DNA of 64,000 nucleotides from Pedobacter polysacchareus (GTDB taxonomy: Bacteria > Bacteroidota > Bacteroidia > Sphingobacteriales > Sphingobacteriaceae). Numbering within the stretch: position 1 is the stretch's first letter; every line of letters starts with the position of its first letter. Shown one piece after another: positions 16,482-24,681 of the stretch. The stretch spans positions 760,548-824,547 of the forward strand of contig NZ_JAHYSS010000002.1 in the NCBI RefSeq assembly GCF_019802255.1, in the 5' to 3' direction. Below the pieces are notes generated by a model. The model saw only the letters and a list, made by a program, of their open reading frames with translations, had not been told where the DNA came from and searched no databases. The position numbers and the translations under genes were made by a program.

Positions 16482-19400
16482 ATGGTAAGAAAACTACTAT
16501 TCGCAGTGTTATTGCTGTCTTTTTGTGTTCAATATCCTCTTTTGGCACAGACTACACAGGCCTCTATTTTTGGTACTGTGACGGATCAACAGAAGAAGCC
16601 TATTCCCGGTGTTTCGGTTCAGGTGAAGAACACTTCCACAGGTTTCAGCAGCCGAACTTCTACCAATGCTAAAGGAGAATACACTTTTCAGGAGCTTCCT
16701 TTAGGCGGTCCGTATTCAATTACAGCTACATTTATGGGCTTCGCAGAACAAACCAGAACACTTACTTCATTGAACTTTGGTGATGCTGCGAGAGTTTCTA
16801 TCGAGATGCATGAAGCCTCTCAGGATTTGAAAGGGGTAGAAGTAGTGGCTTCTGGCCTGAAAAACAAGGTTCAAAATTTTGGGGCATCGACAGAAATCTC
16901 TGCTAAAACGATGAACCAATTGCCTGTAAACGGTCGTAACTTCTCTAACTTAATGGACTTATCTCCTTTAAGTCGTGGGAATGGGATTGCAGGACAGCTG
17001 GCTTCTTCAACTAATTTTACCATTGATGGGATGAGTGCTAAAAACCCAACCTCATCAGGAAGTACTACCAGTCGCAGTGGTGCACCATATTCCATTTCCA
17101 TGGAAGCAGTTCGCGAATTTAAAGTAGTGACCAATCAATATGATGTAACTTTAGGCAGAGCTGGAGGCGGTACTGTGACAGCGGTAACCAAATCCGGTAC
17201 GAATACAGTTTCCGGGAGTGCCTTCATGTATGGAAGAGCTGACTGGTTATCGAGTCCTTACGATATCAGAGGGGTGAAACGTAACAATGACTTCTCTACT
17301 TATCAATATGGCTTTACTTTAGGCGGACCAATTATTAAAGATAAATTGCACTATTTTGTAGGATTGGATCATCAGAAAGATTCCCGTCCATTAATTATTG
17401 CTGACATTAACGGCCTGGCAGATGAGATGAGGTTTAGAATAACCGATGCTACTTTAGAAAATTTCTTAAGTATCGCACGCTCAAAATATGGGGTTGCAAA
17501 TACACCTCAATATGGTACATTCGGCAGAACCCGTGGTTCTGATGCTGCCTTTGCCCGTATCGACTGGCAAATCAATGAGAAAAACCTGTTAACTGTTCGT
17601 GATAACTACACCAACGACAGAAATCCATTAGGTTTGGCGGATAATACAGCCATTAACTTTTATGAGAGTTATGGTAATGATAAAAACGTAGACAATAGTT
17701 TATTGGCTACTTTACGCTCTACCATCAGCAGCAAACTGACCAACGAACTAAAAGTACAGCATTTATATACTTACCAGGCGAGTACACAAAATGATGAACT
17801 TGGCTTTGCAATTCCAAGAGCAGTTGTAGGTAATATCCCTTCTAAATTGTCGGATGGTACAAGCGCAAGCACGGCCATACAAATTGGTGGTCACCGTTTT
17901 GGACAAGAAGGTTTCACCAATAATGTTTTCCAGTTGGTGGATAACCTGTACTATAATACAGATAAAGTAAAATATACATTTGGTGTGGACATCATGTATA
18001 CCCATGCAAAGTCGCTTTATGGAAGTGAAGTGAATGGAAGATTTGAATATACTAACAATGATGCTGGTACTTCACTGGAGAATTTTGCGAACCTGCTTCC
18101 AAACAGATATTATCGTGAAGTACCTTTAGTGGCAGATCCAACAGTGAAAGCAGGAATCTGGAATACAGCAGTGTATGGACAGATGCAAACTAAATTAGCC
18201 CGCGGACTTGATTTTGTTGGTGGTTTACGTTTAGATTACAGCTCTTATCCAACATCACCACTGAATGAAACTTTGCTGCAGGAGGTGGGAGTAAGAACTG
18301 ATAATAAACTGAAACAATTTTTAATCCAGCCAAGAGTTCAGTTCAATTGGGATATCAATGAAAACAGAACAGATTTTCTTCGTTTTGGAGCAGGTATATT
18401 CGGATCTGACGTAAACAACTATGTAACCATAAATAACTTAACGTTTGATGGAAAGCATTTGGCAACGGTTGATGTGATCAATAACAATGTGCCTAGACCA
18501 GATTTTATTGGCTACAGAAACGGTAGCGCAACTGCGCCTACGTTAGCATCGTTACAATTGCCAACTATCAATACTTATGGGCCAGATGCTAAAATACCTG
18601 TAGTTTATAAAGCCAACTTGTCCTACAGTAAACTGATCAGCGACAGATTAAAAGTTGGGATTACTGGTTATGCAAGTTTAGGTCGTCATAACTATATGTA
18701 TGTTGACAGAAACATGGTTGCAAAACCATTCTTTACCCTGCCTAATGAAGATAATCGTGGTGTATTTGTACCTGAGATCCCAAGCAATGGTTCCCCAGAC
18801 TGGAAAGAAGGACGTATCAGTAATAAATTTGGCCGCGTACTGGAACTAAACAGTGAAGGTAAAGTAAACCAATTTGCAGTAGTGCTTGATGCCACATGGA
18901 AATATTTTAAAGACGGTGAAATCTCTGCTAGTTATACGTGGAATGATGCAAAAGACAATACTTCTTACAATGGTAACGTAGCAAACTCTGCAACTTTATC
19001 TCTGCCTGTAAAAGATGATCCAAGAGATTTAAGTCACATGACTTATTCTGACGGTCAGTTCAGAAGTAAAGTTGTCATCTATGGTACATTGCCAACTTTT
19101 TATGGTGTGACGGTTGGTGTTCGCTATTCTGGAATTGGCGGTACACGTTACAGCCTTTTATCTGGGGTGAACAACAATGGTGATTTTGTACCTAGCAATG
19201 ATTTAGCTTATGTTTTCGACAGAAACAACCAGGCTGTTCCTCAGAATGTTCGTACTGGTCTGCAAGCCATATTAGATAACCCGCTTGCCAGCCAAAGCTT
19301 AAAAGATTATATTATGGAATACTCTGGTAAAATTGCACAGCGTAATGGTGGTGTGAATGAATTCTTTGGTGTGGTAGATGTTAGAGTAAGCAAGAAATTT

Positions 19401-19685
19401 AAAGTGTATAAGTCACATGCAATTGATGTTTCCTGCGATATCTTCAACTTTGCCAACTTACTGAATAAAAAATGGGGAGTAAATGAGTCGATGGGTAATC
19501 AGTCATTGTATGCTTTAAACGGAAAAGCAGAGGTAAAAGCTACACCTACTACTCCTGCAATCCCTGCAATTCCAAACTATGATTCAGCAACAAAATCATT
19601 CAATTACAAAGTGAATAATTCTGGTATCGTGAATCCTTCAGGTAATCCATACCAATTTCAAATTGGTTTGAGATACGGATTCTAA
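16482..19685 (+). CDS. Oar-like TonB-dependent receptor
   Basis: This 1067-aa protein has a signal peptide (cleavage LLAQT) and a carboxypeptidase-regulatory-like domain (~25-110) with ASIFGTVTD and GEYTFQELPLGGPY. The plug (~130-240) contains LPVNGRNFSNLMDLSP and DVTLGRAGGGTVTAVTKSG. A long barrel ends in QIGLRYGF. The GRNF/GGGTVTAVTKSG pattern is that of Oar-type receptors, which in some species transport peptides or proteins. No SusD gene adjoins it. It has its own strong terminator, so it is probably a single-gene unit. Confidence 0.9.
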   Translation: MVRKLLFAVLLLSFCVQYPLLAQTTQASIFGTVTDQQKKPIPGVSVQVKNTSTGFSSRTSTNAKGEYTFQELPLGGPYSITATFMGFAEQTRTLTSLNFGDAARVSIEMHEASQDLKGVEVVASGLKNKVQNFGASTEISAKTMNQLPVNGRNFSNLMDLSPLSRGNGIAGQLASSTNFTIDGMSAKNPTSSGSTTSRSGAPYSISMEAVREFKVVTNQYDVTLGRAGGGTVTAVTKSGTNTVSGSAFMYGRADWLSSPYDIRGVKRNNDFSTYQYGFTLGGPIIKDKLHYFVGLDHQKDSRPLIIADINGLADEMRFRITDATLENFLSIARSKYGVANTPQYGTFGRTRGSDAAFARIDWQINEKNLLTVRDNYTNDRNPLGLADNTAINFYESYGNDKNVDNSLLATLRSTISSKLTNELKVQHLYTYQASTQNDELGFAIPRAVVGNIPSKLSDGTSASTAIQIGGHRFGQEGFTNNVFQLVDNLYYNTDKVKYTFGVDIMYTHAKSLYGSEVNGRFEYTNNDAGTSLENFANLLPNRYYREVPLVADPTVKAGIWNTAVYGQMQTKLARGLDFVGGLRLDYSSYPTSPLNETLLQEVGVRTDNKLKQFLIQPRVQFNWDINENRTDFLRFGAGIFGSDVNNYVTINNLTFDGKHLATVDVINNNVPRPDFIGYRNGSATAPTLASLQLPTINTYGPDAKIPVVYKANLSYSKLISDRLKVGITGYASLGRHNYMYVDRNMVAKPFFTLPNEDNRGVFVPEIPSNGSPDWKEGRISNKFGRVLELNSEGKVNQFAVVLDATWKYFKDGEISASYTWNDAKDNTSYNGNVANSATLSLPVKDDPRDLSHMTYSDGQFRSKVVIYGTLPTFYGVTVGVRYSGIGGTRYSLLSGVNNNGDFVPSNDLAYVFDRNNQAVPQNVRTGLQAILDNPLASQSLKDYIMEYSGKIAQRNGGVNEFFGVVDVRVSKKFKVYKSHAIDVSCDIFNFANLLNKKWGVNESMGNQSLYALNGKAEVKATPTTPAIPAIPNYDSATKSFNYKVNNSGIVNPSGNPYQFQIGLRYGF

Positions 19686-19698
19686 TCAAGCATTTAGA

Positions 19699-19736
19699 AG
19701 GGTCCAGAATTTAAGATAATTCTGGACCCTTTTTTT
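19699..19736 (+). terminator. Rho-independent terminator of the Oar-like gene
   Basis: A 13-bp perfect stem AGGGTCCAGAATT / AATTCTGGACCCT with a 6-nt loop (TAAGAT) is followed by seven T, 14 nt after the stop codon. Confidence 0.93.
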
Positions 19737-19786
19737 GTATAGAAAAGACCTGGTATTGAATTTAAATGAACGCTGGTTAATGAAGT

Positions 19787-20566
19787 TTAAGGCCAGCGAT
19801 ACAGCGTTCCTGCCTTGAAAACCCATTCTGGTGTGACCAGCTCCGTCCGGAATTTATTGCTATACCAAGGGATAATGGATCTAGGATTCTTAAGGATATG
19901 AATATTTTGAGCAGGCATATAGCTTTGTGCTAATAGGAAACGCCGTTCCCCGGCAGTATTTATCGCTAAATCCATTACAATGACCGCATGACCGGGCGAT
20001 CCTCCTTGCAGAAATACGTCCCCGGGAAGAATATCATCTGGAGAAGTAACCCGTTTCAGTTGTTTGCTTAAGGATAAGGTACCGGCGTAGGTAAATACGG
20101 TTTGCAGGTAGTCCTCAAAATCAATTCGCTGCTCAGAAATACCCCTGGATTTTACCTTCTTCAATTTTTTTTCCTGCAGTGTAAATCGATAGCCTTTTCG
20201 CCAGGAAGCATAGTCCATAGGCGTACCATCAGTAGCCAGGAACATGATGTTTGAGTATTGTTTTTTTGAATATTGCCATTCTGCGTAAAGGCGGATCGCC
20301 GCATCGGCACATTGCTGTAAATCCTTTGTCCCAATGCTGATGTCTATGACCGCATACTGTGCCTGCTGATTCCGTTTTTTCTGACCATTATAAAGATATA
20401 CTGTAGGATCTTTCTTAAGCTTTAGGTGCTGCAGCCAGTAGGAAAATGATCCAGATTCAGATTTCAAGCGTTTGAAATTCGCCGGACCGGGGATGTTTCG
20501 TACTTGCTGAGCAAAGACGGGTATCAATAGAAAAGTTAAGATCGTACAAAGCGCTGGTATCTTCAT
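19787..20566 (-). CDS. DUF4846 exported protein
   Basis: The start at 20566 gives a clean signal peptide (MKIPALCTILTFLLIPVFAQ) for a 259-aa protein; an upstream in-frame start at 20707 would add 47 residues lacking family features. The body matches the DUF4846 pattern: SFSYWLQHLKLK, YNGQKKRNQ, VIDISIGTKDLQQCADA, GDVFLQGGSPGHAVIVMD and QSYMPAQNIHIL. The conserved PGHA His and nearby Asp are present. The family is secreted and of unknown function; the GHA core recalls papain-like folds, which is speculative. Confidence 0.85.
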   Translation of the reverse strand: MKIPALCTILTFLLIPVFAQQVRNIPGPANFKRLKSESGSFSYWLQHLKLKKDPTVYLYNGQKKRNQQAQYAVIDISIGTKDLQQCADAAIRLYAEWQYSKKQYSNIMFLATDGTPMDYASWRKGYRFTLQEKKLKKVKSRGISEQRIDFEDYLQTVFTYAGTLSLSKQLKRVTSPDDILPGDVFLQGGSPGHAVIVMDLAINTAGERRFLLAQSYMPAQNIHILKNPRSIIPWYSNKFRTELVTPEWVFKAGTLYRWP

Positions 20567-20674
20567 TCTTTTATTAATGGGTTGATAAAGGTCGGAAAGC
20601 CAATTTGAATGTAGGAAGTTAGGTTTTTTTGTTGAAAACGATGAGGCCTTAGGAAAATGGCTAAATATTGAACC

Positions 20675-20682
20675 TATATTTG
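20675..20682 (+). promoter_or_regulatory. candidate Bacteroidota -7 box for the exonuclease gene
   Basis: TATATTTG matches the TAnnTTTG -7 consensus, 56 nt before the ATG at 20738. No convincing -33 TTTG is seen at the usual spacing, so support is partial. Confidence 0.3.
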
Positions 20683-20737
20683 GAGAGAAATCTTTTAAGG
20701 TCAGCAATACTCCATCTGATCATTAAGACCGCAAATT

Positions 20738-21223
20738 ATGGAACACAATTTTACAGCAATTGATTTTGAAACTGCTCATGGTAAACGCTGGAGTATTTGT
20801 CAGGTAGGACTGGTACGCGTTGAAAATGGAATCGTTAAAGAAACCATTAACCGCTTGGTTTGTCCACCAGATAATATTTATTTCTACAGGAATATTGAAG
20901 TGCATGGAATCACTCCTGAACGCACGCGCAGATCTCCGAATTTTTCAGCAGTATGGAGGGAAATTTCTTCATTTATTGACGGACAAACGGTAGTGGCGCA
21001 CAATGGTGCTTTTGATTTCAGCTGTCTGGCGCAGACTTTGGATTATTACCAGATCGCACAGCCGATTTATGAGAAACAGTGTACCTATAAAATTTATAAA
21101 CAAAAGTTAGCTTCTTTATGTCAGGAATATCGGATTCCATTGAACCATCATGATGCTTTAAGCGATGCGTTGGCCTGTGCGGAATTGTATAAAATGCACT
21201 TAAATAAATTGCGTGAAAACTAA
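20738..21223 (+). CDS. DEDDh 3'-5' exonuclease, DNA polymerase III epsilon-like
   Basis: This 161-aa protein is just a DnaQ-like exonuclease domain. Exo I is FTAIDFET (Asp and Glu ligands), Exo II is VAHNGAFDFSCL, and Exo III is HHDALSDALACAEL, of the His-containing DEDDh type. VHGITPE is also typical. It should remove nucleotides from DNA or RNA 3' ends with two metal ions. It is too small to include the polymerase-tethering region of a full proofreading subunit and is probably a stand-alone repair or RNA-processing nuclease. Confidence 0.92.
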   Translation: MEHNFTAIDFETAHGKRWSICQVGLVRVENGIVKETINRLVCPPDNIYFYRNIEVHGITPERTRRSPNFSAVWREISSFIDGQTVVAHNGAFDFSCLAQTLDYYQIAQPIYEKQCTYKIYKQKLASLCQEYRIPLNHHDALSDALACAELYKMHLNKLREN

Positions 21224-21357
21224 GTTAATTTTTCTATGAAGTATCCGGTGGTTTCTAATTACAATTTGATTTGTGTGGAATATATTGATTTTACTTTCAA
21301 TGAAAAGATAGAATGAGTTCAATTCAATGCCTCAGTTTCTAGCATAAATTAACACAG

Positions 21358-21392
21358 AAAAGTGCATTGGAGTTAATATCCAATGCACTTTT
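21358..21392. terminator. bidirectional terminator
   Basis: A 13-bp perfect inverted repeat AAAAGTGCATTGG / CCAATGCACTTTT with a 9-nt loop lies between the convergent exonuclease and cytolysin-like genes. Confidence 0.88.
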
Positions 21393-21432
21393 CAACCAAT
21401 GCTAATCACTAGAATGGCCAAACGGATCCTTA

Positions 21433-22932
21433 TTATGGCTTTGTTTTATAGATATACCCTACAATTCCTTCAGGAGTATAGCCGCCATAACTGCCAGAAT
21501 CAGTGGTGTAGAAATGATCACCTGATCCATGGCTAAAGTATTCGTATAAAGGTACTGTACCAGGAAACTGCTCTTTATAAAAATACCCGGAGATTCCTTC
21601 ATAAGAATAGTCGCCATAATTACGAGCATTGGTTGTGTAATAATGATCCGTAGTTTTATTGTTGAAATATTCGTATAAAGGTATAGTTCCCGGCATTTGT
21701 TCTTTATAAAAATATCCTTCAATTCTTTCAAAAATCCAAGGACCATAATCACGATAAACAGTTGGGTAATAGTGATCTGCATAGGTAAAGTTAAAATACC
21801 GGTATATAGGTACTAACTGTGAAGTACAATCCGATGTATAATAATCACCATTAATATATGTTTGATAAATATTATGATTTTTAGCATTTCGTAATCTATA
21901 AGCAATAATAGCGCCTCTTGAATCGGTCGTTAAATTCCCGCTTTTAGTCACATAATCATGAAATGATTGTAGCCCATTAATTGTTTGCGAAGCCAAGGTA
22001 GATGAACCTCCAATTGCAGTTCCACTAATTGTCATTTCATCTGTTACTTCTTTGTATTCTTGGCTTATATTTCCTCCGCCATTGATTTTCCAAAAATCAA
22101 AAGTGGCTGTTAGAGACTTTTTAACTCGAACGGAGTCATAAGAGCTTTCTACCAGAAGATAAGCACTTCTTCCATAATCTATACTGGATACATAGGTTGG
22201 GGCAAGACTTGAATCATAATCAACTGGTTTATTGAAGAGATTTCCATCCTGCGGGATATCGATATCAACAGTGAAAAACTTTTGGAAAATCTTTAACATA
22301 TAATAGTTTTTATTACTAACCTTATTTTCATTGTAGTCAGCGATAGTGGTAAAGAATGAGCCTATGCTTAAGTTAGCACCAATGATCATCTCTATTTCCT
22401 TTTTAGATCTTACTTTGGTGACTTGAAAGGTAAAACTAGCTGGTTGCTGACCAACTGTAGGTGAATTGGTTATTTCCTGCATCGCTTCTCTGAAAGAGCT
22501 AAGCTGAGGAATAATAGTCTTTGCAATCGCTCCGGTAGAGCCCTCAATTGAAACAGAAAATGTCACTGGCTTACGAACATAGTCTGAGGGAAGGAAAACT
22601 GGTGTATATTGCCCTGTTTGGATACTATTAGCATCTAAAAGAGAGCCCACAAATAATATGTCAGAGGTGGGATCTAATACGCTTAATTTATCAAAGGCTT
22701 GAGATTGCGTATGTAACTTAGATACACATCCAGAAGTATTATTGGCTGTGGCCACTGACATTGTTTTCTCAGCTTTTTTTGTGATCGAAAAGATGGGCTC
22801 ATCGAGATCACTAAATTGATTGTTTTCGTTCGTTATTCTTTTTAAAGAATTAATGTTTTGTTGGCCATCTTCCTTTTTGCAGGAATATAGAAAGCAAATT
22901 AACGCTAATGAGAGCGATATTATTTTTTTCAT
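21433..22932 (-). CDS. cholesterol-dependent-cytolysin-like protein with DUF5648 repeats
   Basis: This 499-aa lipoprotein starts at ATG 22932 (a TTG lies six codons upstream) and has a lipobox ICFLYSC. Residues ~60-365 match the thiol-activated cytolysin family: SDILFVGSLLD, KPVTFSVSIEG, the APTYVSSIDYGRSAYLLVES core, and YKEV with SGTAIGGSS followed by AIIAYRLRNAKNHN. The Trp-rich undecapeptide and membrane-binding domain 4 of classical toxins are missing. In their place residues 373-499 hold three ~43-aa DUF5648-type repeats (PLYEYF, DHYYTT, EGISGYFYKEQ). It is presumably a secreted, surface-anchored pore former with a new targeting module; the function is inferred. Confidence 0.82.
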   Translation of the reverse strand: MKKIISLSLALICFLYSCKKEDGQQNINSLKRITNENNQFSDLDEPIFSITKKAEKTMSVATANNTSGCVSKLHTQSQAFDKLSVLDPTSDILFVGSLLDANSIQTGQYTPVFLPSDYVRKPVTFSVSIEGSTGAIAKTIIPQLSSFREAMQEITNSPTVGQQPASFTFQVTKVRSKKEIEMIIGANLSIGSFFTTIADYNENKVSNKNYYMLKIFQKFFTVDIDIPQDGNLFNKPVDYDSSLAPTYVSSIDYGRSAYLLVESSYDSVRVKKSLTATFDFWKINGGGNISQEYKEVTDEMTISGTAIGGSSTLASQTINGLQSFHDYVTKSGNLTTDSRGAIIAYRLRNAKNHNIYQTYINGDYYTSDCTSQLVPIYRYFNFTYADHYYPTVYRDYGPWIFERIEGYFYKEQMPGTIPLYEYFNNKTTDHYYTTNARNYGDYSYEGISGYFYKEQFPGTVPLYEYFSHGSGDHFYTTDSGSYGGYTPEGIVGYIYKTKP

Positions 22933-23235
22933 GTTTTTTATTTTCTTCAAAAATGCTGTTATTTAATCTTTTGTAACTCTTAGTTACGTGAACACGGCAT
23001 CTCCTTACGTTAATGAACCCCATGATTACGTCAACGATATTCTAGTATAAAAACTGTAAAAGCATTTTAATAGTGTTTTATTGCTGTTTTTTTTATCTGT
23101 ATTTTGTTGACTGTCAGTAGTATGAAACTTGGATGGGTGAGGTGTTTTTTTGGAAGGTGAAAAGATATAGATTAACTATAAGGAGAACGTTAATGTGTTT
23201 GTAATTTGATTAAGAATCCTACAATAACACGGTAT
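22933..23235. other. intergenic region upstream of the cytolysin-like gene
   Basis: This AT-rich 303-bp stretch has no convincing ORF. It should hold the cytolysin-like gene promoter. The sequence around 22985-23035 contains several TTACGT/ACGTNA motifs (TTAGTTACGTGAAC, TTACGTTAATG, TTACGTCAACG) that could be protein-binding sites. The IS begins at its downstream edge. Confidence 0.4.
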
Positions 23236-23295
23236 TGGAGTTGCTACCTTTAAGTAGACAGCAAGTTAAGTGAATTTGATAACTTAACAGAAATT

Positions 23296-23610
23296 ATGTC
23301 AAGAGAAAGAAAAACATATCCGAAAGAGTTCAAGGTGATGAGCGTTGAACTGAGTAATACCCGCACAGATTTGAGTGCACTGGCCAAAGAACTAGATATC
23401 AGTTCGGCGTTGTTGTACCGTTGGCGGAAGGAATTCTCCAGCAAACAAGGCAGTAGTTTTCCTGGAAATGGGAAGGTTATACTCAGCGCAGCTGAGCAAG
23501 AGTTGGCTTTATTGAAGAAAGAACTGCGTGAAACGCAGATGGAGCGCGATATTCTAAAAAAGGCTATCAGCATTTTCTCCAAGGGCGACAACAAATATTC
23601 GGGTTCATAA
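23296..23610 (+). CDS. IS3-family transposase OrfA
   Basis: This 104-aa protein has an N-terminal helix-turn-helix (YPKEFKVMSVELSN, LAKELDISSALLYRWRKEF) and a C-terminal leucine-zipper-like coiled coil (LALLKKELRETQMERDILKKA). It binds the terminal inverted repeats. It ends at TAA 23608-23610, but ribosomes that slip at 23556-23562 continue in the OrfB frame to make the OrfAB transposase. Confidence 0.94.
   Translation: MSRERKTYPKEFKVMSVELSNTRTDLSALAKELDISSALLYRWRKEFSSKQGSSFPGNGKVILSAAEQELALLKKELRETQMERDILKKAISIFSKGDNKYSGS
23556..23562 (+). other. programmed -1 frameshift site A_AAA_AAG
   Basis: The heptamer AAAAAAG lies in the correct phase of OrfA (CTA-AAA-AAG). After a -1 slip the frame is open without a stop through GFIKDHSRMFL into OrfB. 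This is the standard mode of making IS3-family OrfAB. Confidence 0.85.
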
Positions 23611-23624
23611 AGGATCATAGCAGG

Positions 23625-24473
23625 ATGTTTTTAGTTGGGAAGATGTGCTCAGTATTTAAAGTAAGTAGAGCCGGATTTTACAAATGGACAATCAGCAGTC
23701 CATCAAACAGAAGTATTGAAAATCAGGTAATTGAAGCAGAGGTTTTACTAGCTTTTGAAAACAGCAAAAAGATATATGGTAGTCCCAGAATTACCCTGGA
23801 GCTCCGTAAAAAATCGATTAGGATTTCCAGACCAAGGGTTGCCAGAATCATGAGAAAAGCAAAGCTGAGAAGCATTGTGAAGAAAAAATTTAAGGTTACG
23901 ACAGACTCTAGCCATAAATTCCCTGTGCCGGATAATGTATTGGACCGTGACTTTAAGCCAGGAATATTGGGTGCTGTATGGGTATCCGATATTACTTATA
24001 TCAGGACCAGGCAAGGCTGGCTGTATCTGACAACGGTGATCGATCTAGGTGATAGAAAAATCATTGGCTGGGCATTAAGCACAACGATGAAAGCATATGA
24101 CACAGTAATCCCTGCCTTTAAAATGGCACAATCAAGACGACCGATTACTCAGGAGCTTATTTTTCATTCTGATCGAGGTGTTCAATATGCCTGCAATGAA
24201 TTCCGATGGTTGTTGGAGAAAAATCCATTGATCATAAGAAGCATGAGTAGAAAAGGTAATTGTTGGGACAATGCGGTGGCAGAGAGCTTCTTCAAGACAC
24301 TTAAAGCTGAATGTGTATATCAGCACAAGTTTACTGACAAAGAGCAAGCAGCCCGCATAGTTTTCGAATATATTGAAACTTGGTACAACCGTAAAAGACT
24401 ACATTCTGCCCTGGGATACTTGTCCCCAGAGGAATTTGGAAGAAACTTAAACAAACAAAATATTGCAGCTTAA
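23625..24473 (+). CDS. IS3-family transposase OrfB (DDE integrase)
   Basis: The 282-residue frame carries an HTH_21-like region (~45-100) and an rve integrase core. The catalytic triad is visible: Asp in VSDITYIR, Asp in FHSDRGVQY and Glu in NAVAESFFKTLK. The ending YNRKRLHSALGYLSPEEF is typical. The ATG at 23625 is an open start. The functional enzyme is probably the OrfAB fusion made by -1 frameshifting. Confidence 0.95.
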   Translation: MFLVGKMCSVFKVSRAGFYKWTISSPSNRSIENQVIEAEVLLAFENSKKIYGSPRITLELRKKSIRISRPRVARIMRKAKLRSIVKKKFKVTTDSSHKFPVPDNVLDRDFKPGILGAVWVSDITYIRTRQGWLYLTTVIDLGDRKIIGWALSTTMKAYDTVIPAFKMAQSRRPITQELIFHSDRGVQYACNEFRWLLEKNPLIIRSMSRKGNCWDNAVAESFFKTLKAECVYQHKFTDKEQAARIVFEYIETWYNRKRLHSALGYLSPEEFGRNLNKQNIAA

Positions 24474-24608
24474 CTGAATGTCTACTTTATTCTTGCAATT
24501 CCAAACTAGCCTGTTTTTAAATAGTAGATAGCTTTACCAAAGCATTGCAACCTGAAACAATGATTGGCTCAGTTGCAACTTCGAATTATATTTCCTGATC
24601 TATAAAAA

Positions 24609-24649
24609 AGGCCTCAGAACTTTGATTATTAATCAAAATTATGAGGCCT
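24609..24649 (-). terminator. terminator of the GH31 gene
   Basis: Nested inverted repeats form a long hairpin: AGGCCTCA (24609-24616) with TGAGGCCT (24642-24649), and inside it TTTGATT with AATCAAA. A run of A upstream gives a U tract on the minus transcript. It lies about 30 nt after the GH31 stop codon. Confidence 0.82.
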
Positions 24650-24681
24650 AATTCATTAAGCTTGTTTATGAAATCAACAGC

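Larger units (their letters stand above)
23236..24503 (+). mobile_element. IS3-family insertion sequence, complete
   Basis: This 1268-bp element has 25-bp imperfect terminal inverted repeats. The left end TGGAGTTGC...AAGTAGACA (23236-23260) matches the inverse of the right end (24479-24503), with TGGARTTGC and AAGTAGACA conserved. It encodes the two overlapping IS3-type transposase frames and a slippery heptamer between them. No target-site duplication is visible in the immediate flanks, so one flank may have rearranged or the exact tips may be off by a few bases. Both frames are intact, so it may still be active. Confidence 0.92.
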
